A stretch of 64,000 nt of DNA from Caldicoprobacter guelmensis (GTDB lineage: Bacteria > Bacillota > Clostridia > Caldicoprobacterales > Caldicoprobacteraceae). The stretch lies in contig NZ_JAFBDW010000001.1 of the NCBI RefSeq assembly GCF_016908415.1, forward strand, positions 248,001 to 312,000, read 5' to 3'. The notes beneath the pieces were generated by a model. That model made no database searches. It had not been told where the DNA came from and was given only the letters and a program-made list of their open reading frames with translations. Made by a program: the position numbers and the translations under genes. Positions within the stretch are counted from its first letter, which is position 1; each line of letters begins with the position of its first letter. Below are positions 27,273 to 36,503 of this stretch, one piece after another.

Positions 27273-27575
27273 TCACTTATTTTCTGGGAAAGCCGCTGCA
27301 TACGAAGCCAAAATCGCATTTCCCGAAGCAAAATAGGCTATTCTAAGTGCTTCTCTTATCTCTTCATCGGTTACGCCCATGCTCTTAAGCAGCCTGGCTA
27401 TGTTGGTAACACCCTGAGCAGCTCCATGGACGGCGTCTACAGCCAATGCAATCAAGAGCTTGGTCTTTTGATCCAGGGCTCCCTCTCCCATCGATAAAGC
27501 GTATACCTCTTCGATAACCTTCCCAAAATCAGGGTCGCTTTTACCTACCGGCGCTAAAAAAGGCGGCAGTGGCAT
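27273..27575 (-). CDS. Carboxymuconolactone decarboxylase-like (AhpD fold) protein lacking catalytic cysteines
   Basis: 100 residues with the CMD/AhpD-like helical pattern (KTKLLIALAVDAV, then ARLLKSMGVTDEEIREALRIA). In redox-active members a Cx2C motif lies where this protein reads AVHGAAQGV; it has no cysteine at all, so a peroxidase role is unlikely. The true function is unknown. The GGGAGGGG before ATG 27575 is strong. Confidence 0.75.
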   Translation of the reverse strand: MPLPPFLAPVGKSDPDFGKVIEEVYALSMGEGALDQKTKLLIALAVDAVHGAAQGVTNIARLLKSMGVTDEEIREALRIAYFASGNAILASYAAAFPENK

Positions 27576-27727
27576 TGTATCCCCTCCCTTTTAACTAATG
27601 ATTTTTGTTTCTAATTATATAAGGTTTTTGTTTGCAATTCTATAAGTTTTTTGGGACCACATTTTTAAAATTTACAAAAATACCTCAGAATGCCCTCGAT
27701 TTTAATGGCAGGGTAATGAATCACAGC

Positions 27728-27756
27728 TTGACAGGAGCTATATAACTCCTTAAAAT
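27728..27756 (+). promoter_or_regulatory. Promoter of the acyl-CoA synthetase gene, with operator-like dyad
   Basis: TTGACA, 17 bases, TAAAAT. The spacer contains an inverted repeat AGGAG-N8-CTCCT (27733-27750), well placed for a repressor. The leader is about 90 bases. Confidence 0.7.
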
Positions 27757-27851
27757 GTAAATATGGCAAATACGGTAAAACGGTAGACCGTGTTGCTGTA
27801 AAAGAGGCTAATGACATTTAGTAGGACGGAAGAATGGGGGGTCTTATTTTT

Positions 27852-29417
27852 ATGCCTATCACCAATATGCTTTCCATGAACGCTCAAATCTATCCTGATG
27901 AAGTCAGCCTCATAGAACGGGATCCGGCAGCAGGTACCCGTCGTCAAATCACGTGGAAAGAATTTGATGATAACGCCAATAAGTTTGCCAATTTTTTGTT
28001 GTGGCGTGGTATCAAAAAAGGGGATAAGGTGGCTATACTACTCATGAACTGCCTTGAGTGGCTTCCCGTGTATTTTGGCATTTTGAAGGCAGGTGCCTGG
28101 GCTGTCCCGCTTAACTTCAGGTTTACGGCTGAAGAGATACTCAAATGCCTCGAAACCGCCGAGGTGAAAGTACTGGTTTATGGACCAGAATTTGAGGAAA
28201 GAGTCGATGTCATACGCGGTAAAACAAGTTTGCAGGACCTGGTATTTGTAGGGTACAAGCAGTTAACAGCAGCAGATTATTACTATTATGACATATTAAA
28301 TAGCTTTCCCAGCCATGCGCCGGATGTGCACCTGTCTGACGATGAAGAGGCAGCGCTTTACTTTACCTCTGGCACTACCGGCATTCCCAAACCCATAGTT
28401 TTAACCCACGGTAATCTGGTGTCGGCGTGTATAACCGAAAATCACCACCATATGCAGACGCATGAGGATAATTTCCTATGCATACCCCCTCTATACCACA
28501 CAGGGGCCAAGATGCACTGGTTTGGCAACCTCATAGTGGGAGCAAAGGCTGTTATATTAAGAGGCGTAAGTCCCAAATGGATACTCGAGGCGGTATCCGA
28601 GGAGCAAGTGACCATAGTATGGCTCCTGGTGCCCTGGGCACAGGATATTCTTGATGCCATCGAGCGAGGGGAGATAAATTTAAGCGATTATAAGCTGGAC
28701 CAGTGGTGGCTCATGCATATGGGTGCTCAGCCCGTTCCCCCCAGCCTCATCAAAAGATGGAAGAAATACTTCCCCCACCACAAATACGATACCAATTACG
28801 GCTTAAGTGAAGCCACTGGCCCTGGATGCGTACACTTGGGCCTAGACAACATCGACAAGGTAGGGGCCATTGGACTGCCGGGTCATGGCTGGCAAGTCAT
28901 GATTGTCGACGAAAATGGGAATTCCGTACCACCTGGACAAATAGGCGAGCTCATAGTTAAAGGTCCAGGCGTCATGAAAGGGTATTATAAAAACCCTGAA
29001 GCCACAAGCAAGGTCTTAAAAGACGGGTGGCTGTACACCGGCGATATGGCACGTCAGGATGAAGATGGGTTTATATACCTTGTGGATCGCAAGAAGGACA
29101 TCGTCATATGCGGGGGAGAAAACATATTTCCTGTAGAGATAGAGGATTATTTGAGGTCCCATCAAGACATAAAGGATGCCGCAGTGATAGGGCTGCCTGA
29201 CAGGCGGTTGGGCGAAATCCCGGTGGCCATAGTAGAGTTAAAGCCTGGGAGAGAACTTACTGAGGAGGACGTCATAGAATTTTGTCAGGCCTTGCCCCGC
29301 TACAAGCGCCCACGTAGGGTCTTCTTCGATAAAATACCCCGAAATCCCACAGGCAAGATAGAAAAGCCAAAACTGAGGGAAAAATGGTGCGGCCAAAGCG
29401 CAAGCGTATTTGTGTAA
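27852..29417 (+). CDS. AMP-dependent acyl-CoA synthetase/ligase
   Basis: About 521 residues from ATG 27852 (an ATG at 27834 adds six residues). ANL superfamily adenylating enzyme: P-loop YFTSGTTGIPKP near 175, YGLSEATGP near 320, GWLYTGDMA near 395, hinge DRKKDIVICGGENI, and the C-terminal catalytic lysine in NPTGKIEK. It activates a carboxylic acid as acyl-AMP and then CoA thioester; chain length or substrate cannot be read from sequence. It is one of the few plus-strand genes, monocistronic between its own promoter (27728-27756) and terminator (29435-29471). Confidence 0.92.
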   Translation: MPITNMLSMNAQIYPDEVSLIERDPAAGTRRQITWKEFDDNANKFANFLLWRGIKKGDKVAILLMNCLEWLPVYFGILKAGAWAVPLNFRFTAEEILKCLETAEVKVLVYGPEFEERVDVIRGKTSLQDLVFVGYKQLTAADYYYYDILNSFPSHAPDVHLSDDEEAALYFTSGTTGIPKPIVLTHGNLVSACITENHHHMQTHEDNFLCIPPLYHTGAKMHWFGNLIVGAKAVILRGVSPKWILEAVSEEQVTIVWLLVPWAQDILDAIERGEINLSDYKLDQWWLMHMGAQPVPPSLIKRWKKYFPHHKYDTNYGLSEATGPGCVHLGLDNIDKVGAIGLPGHGWQVMIVDENGNSVPPGQIGELIVKGPGVMKGYYKNPEATSKVLKDGWLYTGDMARQDEDGFIYLVDRKKDIVICGGENIFPVEIEDYLRSHQDIKDAAVIGLPDRRLGEIPVAIVELKPGRELTEEDVIEFCQALPRYKRPRRVFFDKIPRNPTGKIEKPKLREKWCGQSASVFV

Positions 29418-29434
29418 AACCTCAATTGACATCT

Positions 29435-29471
29435 ATGGCTGCAAATTACAAGGTTGCAGCCATTTTATTTT
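29435..29471 (+). terminator. Terminator of the acyl-CoA synthetase gene
   Basis: ATGGCTGCAA / TTGCAGCCAT stem (29435-29444 with 29454-29463), 9-base loop, then a T-rich tail. Confidence 0.85.
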
Positions 29472-29556
29472 TGACTATAGGGTTAAGGATATTTTGGGCA
29501 AAATTGGGCAATATTATAAAAAGGCTGTTTAAACTACACGGTGGGGAGAAGATGAC

Positions 29557-29760
29557 ATGAGTATGTTTCGGGTATCACAGGTTTTCATCACGCCCTATTT
29601 TTCGCTTTTGACCCTGTTTTGTAGCCTGGTTCTTTTTGTGCTTTACATGTCAGACCAACCCGAGCGCTTTCCACAAGAAAAGAAGATTGCCAAGTGGGGT
29701 AGCGTTGCATATCTGCTTTTAGGATTGACTTCATTCATATTTTCCAGATTGGTCAGTTAA
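29557..29760 (+). CDS. Small two-helix membrane protein, function unknown
   Basis: 67 residues with two hydrophobic segments (about 10-30 and 47-63) separated by a charged loop. GGGGAG lies upstream of the ATG. It ends six bases before the convergent gerA-operon tail. No family recognised; similar small proteins occur in sporulating clostridia. Confidence 0.6.
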   Translation: MSMFRVSQVFITPYFSLLTLFCSLVLFVLYMSDQPERFPQEKKIAKWGSVAYLLLGLTSFIFSRLVS

Positions 29761-29766
29761 CAGGCC

Positions 29767-30936
29767 TTACTTTATTACCCCTATTCTCCTCAGCTTTACA
29801 TCAACTTCTATTTGAAGGTCTGAATTCACGAAATATTCCTTCCAATCATCTTTGTACTTTTCCCAAAAATCAGGGTAGTAGTTTTGTACCCTCCGCCCGA
29901 ATTCTATACAATCGGTTTTATACTCATTCACCAGTTTGCTGAACACCTGCCTGCAAGATTGCGTAATTTTCTGCTTCACCAAGCTTTCAATTTGGCGTAT
30001 AACGGCAAGGTCATAGGTGTTGAAATTTTCATTTTGGATTTCGGCTATGTCTCCCTCTACCTCCATTTTGACCTTCAAGACAAACCGGTTGTTGATGAGC
30101 ACCGGCCTTATGGATACTTTGTTGCCAGTGATCTTAAAGGCGAAATTTCCTGTTTCAACTTTATCGCTGGATATGTCGATGGTACCTTTTGCAGGCTCCC
30201 CGTGAAGCCATTTTAGGCTCATGACGTCAGAACCGGTAAGCCATCCCACAAGCTTATCGCCCCTAAACATGCCAGCCCCCTGAAGGGTCAAGGTATCTTT
30301 TTTTACGGTTATGCCGGGCAAGCATATATCAAGCCGCCTGATAAAGTGCCGCTGCATTATCCCGAAGTCCATGGGCATAAGCACGATCAGGCTGCGCTTC
30401 TCATTTTCGTCAAGCAGGTCATTGATATATTGGGATGTACTTTTGACGGTTTTAGGCTGTATTTTAAACACTTCGCTGGCTTTGTCATGGCTTACCGCTA
30501 CTTTAGTGCGCTGCCGTATTCTGGGGTCCCTAAAAAAGAAGTCCAAGTAGTGGCCAATCCCCTTTTTGGCAAGCTCCTCGCCAAATACCACCAATTGTAG
30601 GTGGTCGTAGTTTGGCACCTGGTTCAGGGTGGCCATAAGCGTCTGTTCGGCCATTATCAAGTTTTTTGCTTGAATGCTAACATTCAGGGTTGAGCTCTGT
30701 CCCTGCCCCCCTCCTCCCTCTCCCTGGCCTCCTGGCCCCAGCATAGCAGCCGGCAATGCTATTTGGTATGTCACCATAATCCTTTCTTCTTTTCCGCCTT
30801 CACTTTCTGAAGGGTCAATGCCTATACCCAGTATAAAAGCGTTTCGCTCTATCTCAACCATGTCCCAGCAACCCGTCAGTATGAGTGCGATGATAAGTAC
30901 AAGAAGAATCTTGGCGCGCTTATCATTTATCCTCAT
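29767..30936 (-). CDS. gerAC: Spore germination lipoprotein, Ger(x)C family
   Basis: 389 residues. Lipoprotein signal with lipobox ILTGC (Cys 23) followed by WDMVEIERNAF, diagnostic of Ger(x)C. It is the C subunit of a GerA-type nutrient receptor in the spore inner membrane. A low-complexity Gly/Gln stretch lies near residues 70-85. Third gene of the operon; its start overlaps the B-subunit end by 14 bases. Confidence 0.95.
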   Translation of the reverse strand: MRINDKRAKILLVLIIALILTGCWDMVEIERNAFILGIGIDPSESEGGKEERIMVTYQIALPAAMLGPGGQGEGGGGQGQSSTLNVSIQAKNLIMAEQTLMATLNQVPNYDHLQLVVFGEELAKKGIGHYLDFFFRDPRIRQRTKVAVSHDKASEVFKIQPKTVKSTSQYINDLLDENEKRSLIVLMPMDFGIMQRHFIRRLDICLPGITVKKDTLTLQGAGMFRGDKLVGWLTGSDVMSLKWLHGEPAKGTIDISSDKVETGNFAFKITGNKVSIRPVLINNRFVLKVKMEVEGDIAEIQNENFNTYDLAVIRQIESLVKQKITQSCRQVFSKLVNEYKTDCIEFGRRVQNYYPDFWEKYKDDWKEYFVNSDLQIEVDVKLRRIGVIK

Positions 30937-32029
30937 TTTTTAACAGTTCCCCCTTTTTAAGCCCCACTGCCAGAATATAAATAATTACTATTACGGCTAT
31001 TAGTACCAGCCCGAGATAGCTCACATATTGAGTAAATGCAATAATCTCTTTAATATTTTGTGGAAACAAGGTTAGCATGTAGATTAACGGCACATTCAAG
31101 ATTATAAAAGGTTTGTAATTTCTAAAGCCCAACAGCCTTGTTATTGAAACCGATGAAAGGTAGAAATACGAAGAGACGGTCGTATATGCACCCAGGATCC
31201 AGAAGATCATGAAGAATATGTCAAATCTCTCGGCAAAACCTCCAGGGAACTTTATGTATCTGGCCAGCTGAAGGGTGGGATACAGCGAACGTACAACGGG
31301 CTCTACCCCTACTATCCCTACGGTGATTGCTACAAACAGGGTATATAAGACGACAGCAGGCAATATGCCGACAAGAGCATATTTTACAACTTTGCTGGCA
31401 TTCTGAACATAAGGGGTGATAAAGAGCAACACCTCGAATCCTAGATAGGATATTGTCAGAGGTGGAATGGCTTTAATCCACTCCAGTACATCTTGCCTGA
31501 AGGCCGGTATTAGCTCTTCAAAATTGAAATTTTTCAACGATAATACGATTACAAGAAGCATTGTGCCAATTACAAGGGGTTCAAATGTTTCACAGATCTT
31601 AGCTATAGAGCTAATACCATTGAGGCATAAGTAAACTGCTGCCAATAAAAAAGTTATTATTAGCACTTCAAGTGGTGTATTTTCAAGCAAAAGCACCTTT
31701 ATAGCATCACAAAACAATCTTAACACGGCCGTTGTGACGCTTATGAAATAAAAAAAGAACACAAATCCCAATATTTTGGATGGGACAAGGCCTATTATCT
31801 CTCTGCTGTATTCCATAACGGTACTGTTGGGAAATCTTTTGGCCAGCAGCGCAGTTATAATCAACGCACAAGCCATCAATAACCCGGTAATGAATGTCGC
31901 AATGAACCCTCCTGATTTAGCCAATTCGGTGGCTGTACGAGGCAAAGTCAATACTGTTACCCCAATGGTTGTAGATGATACTACAAAGGTAATCTGTATG
32001 TTGCTCAGCCTGTCGCTTCTCTCCTTCAT
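30923..32029 (-). CDS. gerAB: Spore germination permease, GerAB family
   Basis: 368 residues, about ten transmembrane helices, amino acid/polyamine/organocation transporter fold of endospore germination permeases, which bind the germinant. It starts 4 bases inside the A-subunit end and overlaps the C-subunit start. Confidence 0.95.
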   Translation of the reverse strand: MKERSDRLSNIQITFVVSSTTIGVTVLTLPRTATELAKSGGFIATFITGLLMACALIITALLAKRFPNSTVMEYSREIIGLVPSKILGFVFFFYFISVTTAVLRLFCDAIKVLLLENTPLEVLIITFLLAAVYLCLNGISSIAKICETFEPLVIGTMLLVIVLSLKNFNFEELIPAFRQDVLEWIKAIPPLTISYLGFEVLLFITPYVQNASKVVKYALVGILPAVVLYTLFVAITVGIVGVEPVVRSLYPTLQLARYIKFPGGFAERFDIFFMIFWILGAYTTVSSYFYLSSVSITRLLGFRNYKPFIILNVPLIYMLTLFPQNIKEIIAFTQYVSYLGLVLIAVIVIIYILAVGLKKGELLKNEDK

Positions 32030-33627
32030 TGAACTTCCTCCTTGACAGGGTCCTGGTCTCGCCGATCGATGTCTATGGCATAAGTGCTGGTGGGCCTTCG
32101 CATCATGATTTGGCTAGGCATACGTATAAGGAAATCTTTCCAATCCTGATACCTGATAGGAGCTTGAGGGCTCATATAGCTTACGCCAAAGCTCTTAATG
32201 GTCACCAGGTGTACGTTTAATATGATAAAACCTAACATGACCCCATATATGCCCAATAAAGCAGCCAATACGATAAAGGGGAAGCGAAGCAATCTTATGG
32301 CCATGGCAGCACTATAGGATGGAATGAGAAACGAGGCAATTGCCGTAATAGCCACTACAATGACCATAATAGGGCTGGTAATCCCCGCTCTAACGGCTGC
32401 ATCTCCTATGATCAAACCGCCTACTATACCTATGGTCTGGCCGATGGCCCGCGGCAGCCTTGCTCCCGCTTCCCTTAGAAGCTCAAATGTGACTTCCATA
32501 AGCAGGGCTTCAACAAACGCCGGGAAAGGTACGGTTGAACGAGTGGCGGCAATGGATATTGCCAGATTGGTGGGAATGAAGCCCGGATGAAAAGAGACAA
32601 TAGCTACATATAGAGCCGGAGTAAGTGACGCCAAAATAGCTCCGCTCCAGCGCAAAAGCCTGATGACAGAAGAGAGTACCCAGCGTTCATAGTAATCTTC
32701 AGCGCTCTGGAAAAACTGATAAAATGTGGCTGGCACTATAAGGGCATAAGGGCTGTTGTCCATCAATATGACCACTCTGCCCTCAACCAGGCTGGCCACC
32801 GCCTTGTCTGGGCGCTCGGTAACCTCAATTTGCGGGAAAGAGGTAAGGTAGTTATCCTGAATGTAATGCTCTAGCTGGCTGCTGTCAAGAAAGATATCGA
32901 CGTCTATTTGGGCAAGCCTTCGCTCCACCTCTTCCACCAGTTCCTGGTTGGCTATACCTTTAATATACGCATATGCCACGTCGGTTTTGCCGCGGCGACC
33001 AACCTGAATAGCTTTTATTACCAGGTTCGGGTCCTTGATCTTCCTTCTAATTAAAGCTGTGTTTACCCTCAAAGTTTCGGTGAATCCTTCGCGGGGCCCG
33101 CGAATCACAATTTCTGAGGGTGGTTCCTCTATGCTGCGCTGGGGCCAGCCCCTGGCGTTAGCTATAAGGATTTTGTCGAAGCCATCTATCATTACCGCCA
33201 CTTCGCCAGATAAAACGCGCAAGAAAGCGTCATCCAGGGTTTTTACTTCCTTGACTTCACCTATTGCCAATGCATGAAGCTTGACCATTTCAAACATCTT
33301 ATCGGGCTGTATGGTCTGGTTTAGGCTGGATTCCAGAAGGGCAATTTGGTACATCAGGGGTTTTAATATCTGCTCATTGACAATGGTTGTGTTAACCAAA
33401 CCATCTATATATACCAGCGCACAGGGGATATTTCTCATCCCCAGGTTGAACTCACGGAACACCACATCGCTGCTGTCTTTTAAAAAAGCCTTAAACTTTT
33501 CCAGATTCTTGCTTACTTCCTTGTCCAGCGTCAGGTCAACCTGTTCTTCGCTCTTTAGCTTTGGAGGGTTGTTTTCTTCCATCTTCTTTCTGTTTTTGGG
33601 ATTGGGCGAACCGTCTATGTACTTCAT
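32026..33627 (-). CDS. gerAA: Spore germination protein, GerAA family
   Basis: 533 residues from ATG 33627 (TTG at 33633 possible but AGAGG is then too close). GerAA proteins form an oligomeric channel for ions and dipicolinate during germination. A soluble N-terminal domain (to about residue 290) is followed by a membrane domain with about five helices; the conserved VEGRVVILMDNSPYALIVP and PRAIGQTIGIVGGLIIGDAAV are present. First gene of a complete gerA-type A-B-C operon. Confidence 0.96.
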   Translation of the reverse strand: MKYIDGSPNPKNRKKMEENNPPKLKSEEQVDLTLDKEVSKNLEKFKAFLKDSSDVVFREFNLGMRNIPCALVYIDGLVNTTIVNEQILKPLMYQIALLESSLNQTIQPDKMFEMVKLHALAIGEVKEVKTLDDAFLRVLSGEVAVMIDGFDKILIANARGWPQRSIEEPPSEIVIRGPREGFTETLRVNTALIRRKIKDPNLVIKAIQVGRRGKTDVAYAYIKGIANQELVEEVERRLAQIDVDIFLDSSQLEHYIQDNYLTSFPQIEVTERPDKAVASLVEGRVVILMDNSPYALIVPATFYQFFQSAEDYYERWVLSSVIRLLRWSGAILASLTPALYVAIVSFHPGFIPTNLAISIAATRSTVPFPAFVEALLMEVTFELLREAGARLPRAIGQTIGIVGGLIIGDAAVRAGITSPIMVIVVAITAIASFLIPSYSAAMAIRLLRFPFIVLAALLGIYGVMLGFIILNVHLVTIKSFGVSYMSPQAPIRYQDWKDFLIRMPSQIMMRRPTSTYAIDIDRRDQDPVKEEVQ

Positions 33628-33669
33628 CCTCAATTACCTCTCATTTTTCCATGATTGTTGTCTAAGTAA

Positions 33670-33699
33670 TAGAATACACATATGGGCATTATTTATTCA
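33670..33699 (-). promoter_or_regulatory. Candidate sigma-G promoter of the gerA operon
   Basis: Minus strand TGAATA, 17 bases, TATTCTA, close to the sigma-G consensus (TGAATA-17/18-CATACTA), about 40 bases before gerAA. Known gerA operons are sigma-G controlled. Confidence 0.6.
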
Positions 33700-33704
33700 G
33701 CATA

Positions 33705-33736
33705 ATAAAAAACGGCAGCACTAAGTCCTGCCGTTT
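33705..33736 (-). terminator. Terminator of the DUF1015 gene
   Basis: AAACGGCAG / CTGCCGTTT (33710-33718 with 33728-33736), 9-base loop, then a T-run on the minus strand. Confidence 0.85.
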
Positions 33737-33816
33737 CCAAACAACTTATATAACCTATTTTGCTTTTACACGTAGGGTCCTTTTCGTCTCAGAGCTCTGG
33801 TATACACCGACTCCAG

Positions 33817-35142
33817 CTAAAACTTGTTTATCACCAATCCTGTAAGCAGCTTGGGATAAAAATAAGTAGACTTTTGCGGCATCTTCTCCCCAGCCAATGA
33901 AACCTCTTTTACCTGCTTTACCGAGGTGGGATTGAGGAAGAAGGCCATTTGACATCTACCCTCTTCCACCCACTGTGCCCCTTCCATCAAATCATGAGTA
34001 TAAGTGATAAAGTCCTGGTTTGCCATCTGTTCCTTACCTATCCCTAGTAGCGGTTCAAGCAGCAGCGTATGGAGAATGGTGACATCCAAACTCCGGTATG
34101 ATATGTCATGCTGGGGTAAACGCTCATCCATAATTCGCATGCTCTTCAAGGTGAGGACATAACAGCTCTTAGCATCGCCGTCATAGAATACAAAGCTATG
34201 GCTGCCTTTTTCAGCAAGCAGGCCTTCCATTTCATCTGCACGCTGCTTTAGGGTTTTGCCTGAAAATGTATGCTCCTCCACTATGAAGTCTTTAGCTGCG
34301 CTTTTAAGGAACTCTTCTTTTGAAAAGCCTTTGATACCGCTTATGGCTCTGTGGGTAGGAAGTATAACAAGTCCCGGGTCTTCCATCTCCACCATCATCA
34401 TCATAACAAAGTTATAAAGGTCATCCCCCGTATGGTGCGGATTTTGAGCCATACGTTCATTCCGGTATGTAAGGGCTGTCTCGTATCGATGATGGCCATC
34501 TGCGATGTAAAGCTTTTTATCCGCCATATTATCTTGGATTTGCTGTATCACGGAATGCTCGGATACTACCCACAGCTTCTCTATAATACCCGGTATGGCC
34601 TCCACCTCTATGTCTGGGGAATGGGACTCAATATATTGTTTGAGTAACGACGGGATTTTTTTTGTAGGGTCATCGTAAAGCGCAAATATCTGGCTAAAAT
34701 TGGCTTCACAGGCCCGCATGAGCTGTAATCTATCGGCCTTTGGCTTAGAAAGGGTGTTCTCGTGTGGCAGTATAACACCCTTTGAAAACTCTTCCAGCCT
34801 TACAAGCCCAATAAAACCCGTACGCGTGTACGCCTTACCGTTTGTAAGGCTGAACTGCTGCTGATAAATGTAGAAAGAAGGCTGCTTATCCTGAACCAGT
34901 ATTTTATTTTCGATCCAATCCTTTAAATACCGGGCAGCCCTGGTATATTTATTGTGGCATTCATCATCCCCGGGCTCTTCCTTCCCCAGCTCCAGACGAA
35001 TTATGTTGTACTGGCTCATTTGGTAGAACTGATCCTGCTCCGCTGGCGATATCACATCATAAGGAGGAGTCATCACCTTCGACAGGTCATCTATCTTGGA
35101 AGTATTGTAACGAAAACCTTTAAAAGGTATAACCTGTGCCAT
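33817..35142 (-). CDS. DUF1015 family protein
   Basis: 441 residues, full length for DUF1015, a widespread family of unknown biochemical role. Conserved MTPPYDVISPAEQ near residue 25, HENTL near 120, and YIADGHHRYETAL near 220 with the invariant DGHHR motif. Soluble. Monocistronic, ending in a good terminator about 80 bases past the stop. Confidence 0.9.
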   Translation of the reverse strand: MAQVIPFKGFRYNTSKIDDLSKVMTPPYDVISPAEQDQFYQMSQYNIIRLELGKEEPGDDECHNKYTRAARYLKDWIENKILVQDKQPSFYIYQQQFSLTNGKAYTRTGFIGLVRLEEFSKGVILPHENTLSKPKADRLQLMRACEANFSQIFALYDDPTKKIPSLLKQYIESHSPDIEVEAIPGIIEKLWVVSEHSVIQQIQDNMADKKLYIADGHHRYETALTYRNERMAQNPHHTGDDLYNFVMMMMVEMEDPGLVILPTHRAISGIKGFSKEEFLKSAAKDFIVEEHTFSGKTLKQRADEMEGLLAEKGSHSFVFYDGDAKSCYVLTLKSMRIMDERLPQHDISYRSLDVTILHTLLLEPLLGIGKEQMANQDFITYTHDLMEGAQWVEEGRCQMAFFLNPTSVKQVKEVSLAGEKMPQKSTYFYPKLLTGLVINKF

Positions 35143-35220
35143 GTTTCATACACCCCTGTATATTTTTTTAATAACCACATTTTATATGATTCATACAGGG
35201 GCCGTCAAGGAGTCAGTATC

Positions 35221-35841
35221 TTAATTCTTGTCCTTCAGACTATTTAGGTAATCAATGAGGTCAGAAGCCTCCTGTTTTGTCAAGGCCTTGCTATCGCCTT
35301 TGTGGTACCGCTGTTGAAGCATTTCCTTCATCTGCCCTTCAGAATATCCCAGGGCATTATATATGGCGTATATGGCCCTTCGCTGCGCCTCAGTTATGGG
35401 TTCCTCACGTACAGGTGTTTTGTCCTCTTTTACTTTAGCCTCTACCGGGCTGTCCACCACATTTTCGCCTTCTTCCAGCTCGGGCGCAAACTGAGTACCG
35501 TATCCCAGGGCTGCCAATGCCCGGCCATAAGCTTTGGTATACGCTTTTTCTATATAATCCTCAAAATCGTCCCCCGTCTCAGAGCCTACTCCTATCTCTA
35601 CATTGCCTCTGCTATCGGTCACTTCAAGTTCGTAATAGGCAAACCTGTTATGCGGGTCTATGACCTTATCCCGGATAACAGTCTTTGTCCCTTGTCTGTT
35701 TTCGCTGCGAAACCACACCATCCGCCATTTAACCTCTAGGTAGTCAGCATAGTCAATTTCCCAGTTATTGGTTTTAGGATTCCAGCGCCGTATAGGAAGT
35801 TTTGTCAAATGTTCCTCTGGATTGAAAGTTCCGCTTTCCAT
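35221..35841 (-). CDS. Rad52/phage annealase-like protein
   Basis: 206 residues. The segment YIEKAYTKAYGRALAALGYG (about 95-114) is the pattern seen in phage single-strand annealing proteins of the Rad52/Sak group and related DNA-metabolism proteins. The tail from EEPITEAQRRAIYAIYNALG to LTKQEASDLIDYL is the helical C-terminal module often attached to them, joined by an acidic linker (120-145). Such proteins anneal single-stranded DNA. No phage gene lies nearby, so it is a stand-alone chromosomal copy. Assignment is by pattern only. Confidence 0.6.
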   Translation of the reverse strand: MESGTFNPEEHLTKLPIRRWNPKTNNWEIDYADYLEVKWRMVWFRSENRQGTKTVIRDKVIDPHNRFAYYELEVTDSRGNVEIGVGSETGDDFEDYIEKAYTKAYGRALAALGYGTQFAPELEEGENVVDSPVEAKVKEDKTPVREEPITEAQRRAIYAIYNALGYSEGQMKEMLQQRYHKGDSKALTKQEASDLIDYLNSLKDKN

Positions 35842-35947
35842 CCCTGATCAGTGCTCCTTTGCTTTTTTTGTATTCATCGCGTTTGTATTTATTATGTGAA
35901 GGTGTATAAGAAAAAACACCGGTATATTTATGGAAACGACGGGACCA

Positions 35948-36292
35948 TCAATCCAGCACAATGACGGCTATCATTTCCAGCGGCTCGTCGCCGCAATTTT
36001 CAACCGAATGCCCTTTTCCGCCTCCTGTAAACATGGCATCCCCGGCTTCTACGTAGTGGATTGTGCCGTCGTCATCAACTTTGCCCTTACCTTTTAAGAA
36101 ATAGAACATCTCGGTCTCTTGATCGTGTTTATGGAAACCTATGGAGCAGCCTTTTTCCAAAGTGATCCTCGCAAACAGCCTGACCTTTGAAGGCAACTCT
36201 CCTTTCCCTATGTGTGTAATCTTGACTGTGCCATTCCCTCCCCTCATCTTCTCTCTGAGTTCCGCTTCCATCTCATGGGCTTTTTTGATCAT
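35948..36292 (-). CDS. Small cupin-domain protein
   Basis: 114 residues, single cupin_2 barrel. Metal ligands are visible: two His and a Glu in GFHKHDQETEMFYF and the last His in GGGKGHSVEN. Such proteins may be isomerases, dioxygenases or ligand sensors; substrate unknown. Confidence 0.85.
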   Translation of the reverse strand: MIKKAHEMEAELREKMRGGNGTVKITHIGKGELPSKVRLFARITLEKGCSIGFHKHDQETEMFYFLKGKGKVDDDGTIHYVEAGDAMFTGGGKGHSVENCGDEPLEMIAVIVLD

Positions 36293-36366
36293 ATTTCATC
36301 CTCCCCTTTCCTTGTTTTTTGAAATTTTAGTGTTTTTGCTTCTTATAAAATTCAATTCTACATAAT

Positions 36367-36393
36367 AATATTATACCGTTTTTCCCATACAAT
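36367..36393 (+). promoter_or_regulatory. Possible sigma-E promoter upstream of the structured RNA
   Basis: AATATT, 13 bases, CATACAAT on the plus strand, matching sigma-E -35 and -10 elements. It ends about 110 bases before the RNA element. The same stretch read on the minus strand offers TTCAAT-16-TATAAT, which could instead serve the cupin gene. Confidence 0.3.
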
Positions 36394-36503
36394 TGAATAC
36401 AACCTTTTTCCTTTTGTAAACATAAGGTAATCGCTGCAGTCAAACAATTAAATTTTTTTAAAATAACACATAAATCATTTAAAAGTGGTTAACATAAATA
36501 GCG

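Noticed and set aside
33755..33955. 66-codon minus-strand frame at the end of the DUF1015 gene
   Set aside because: It overlaps the DUF1015 C-terminus in another frame and the terminator region, and has no family resemblance.
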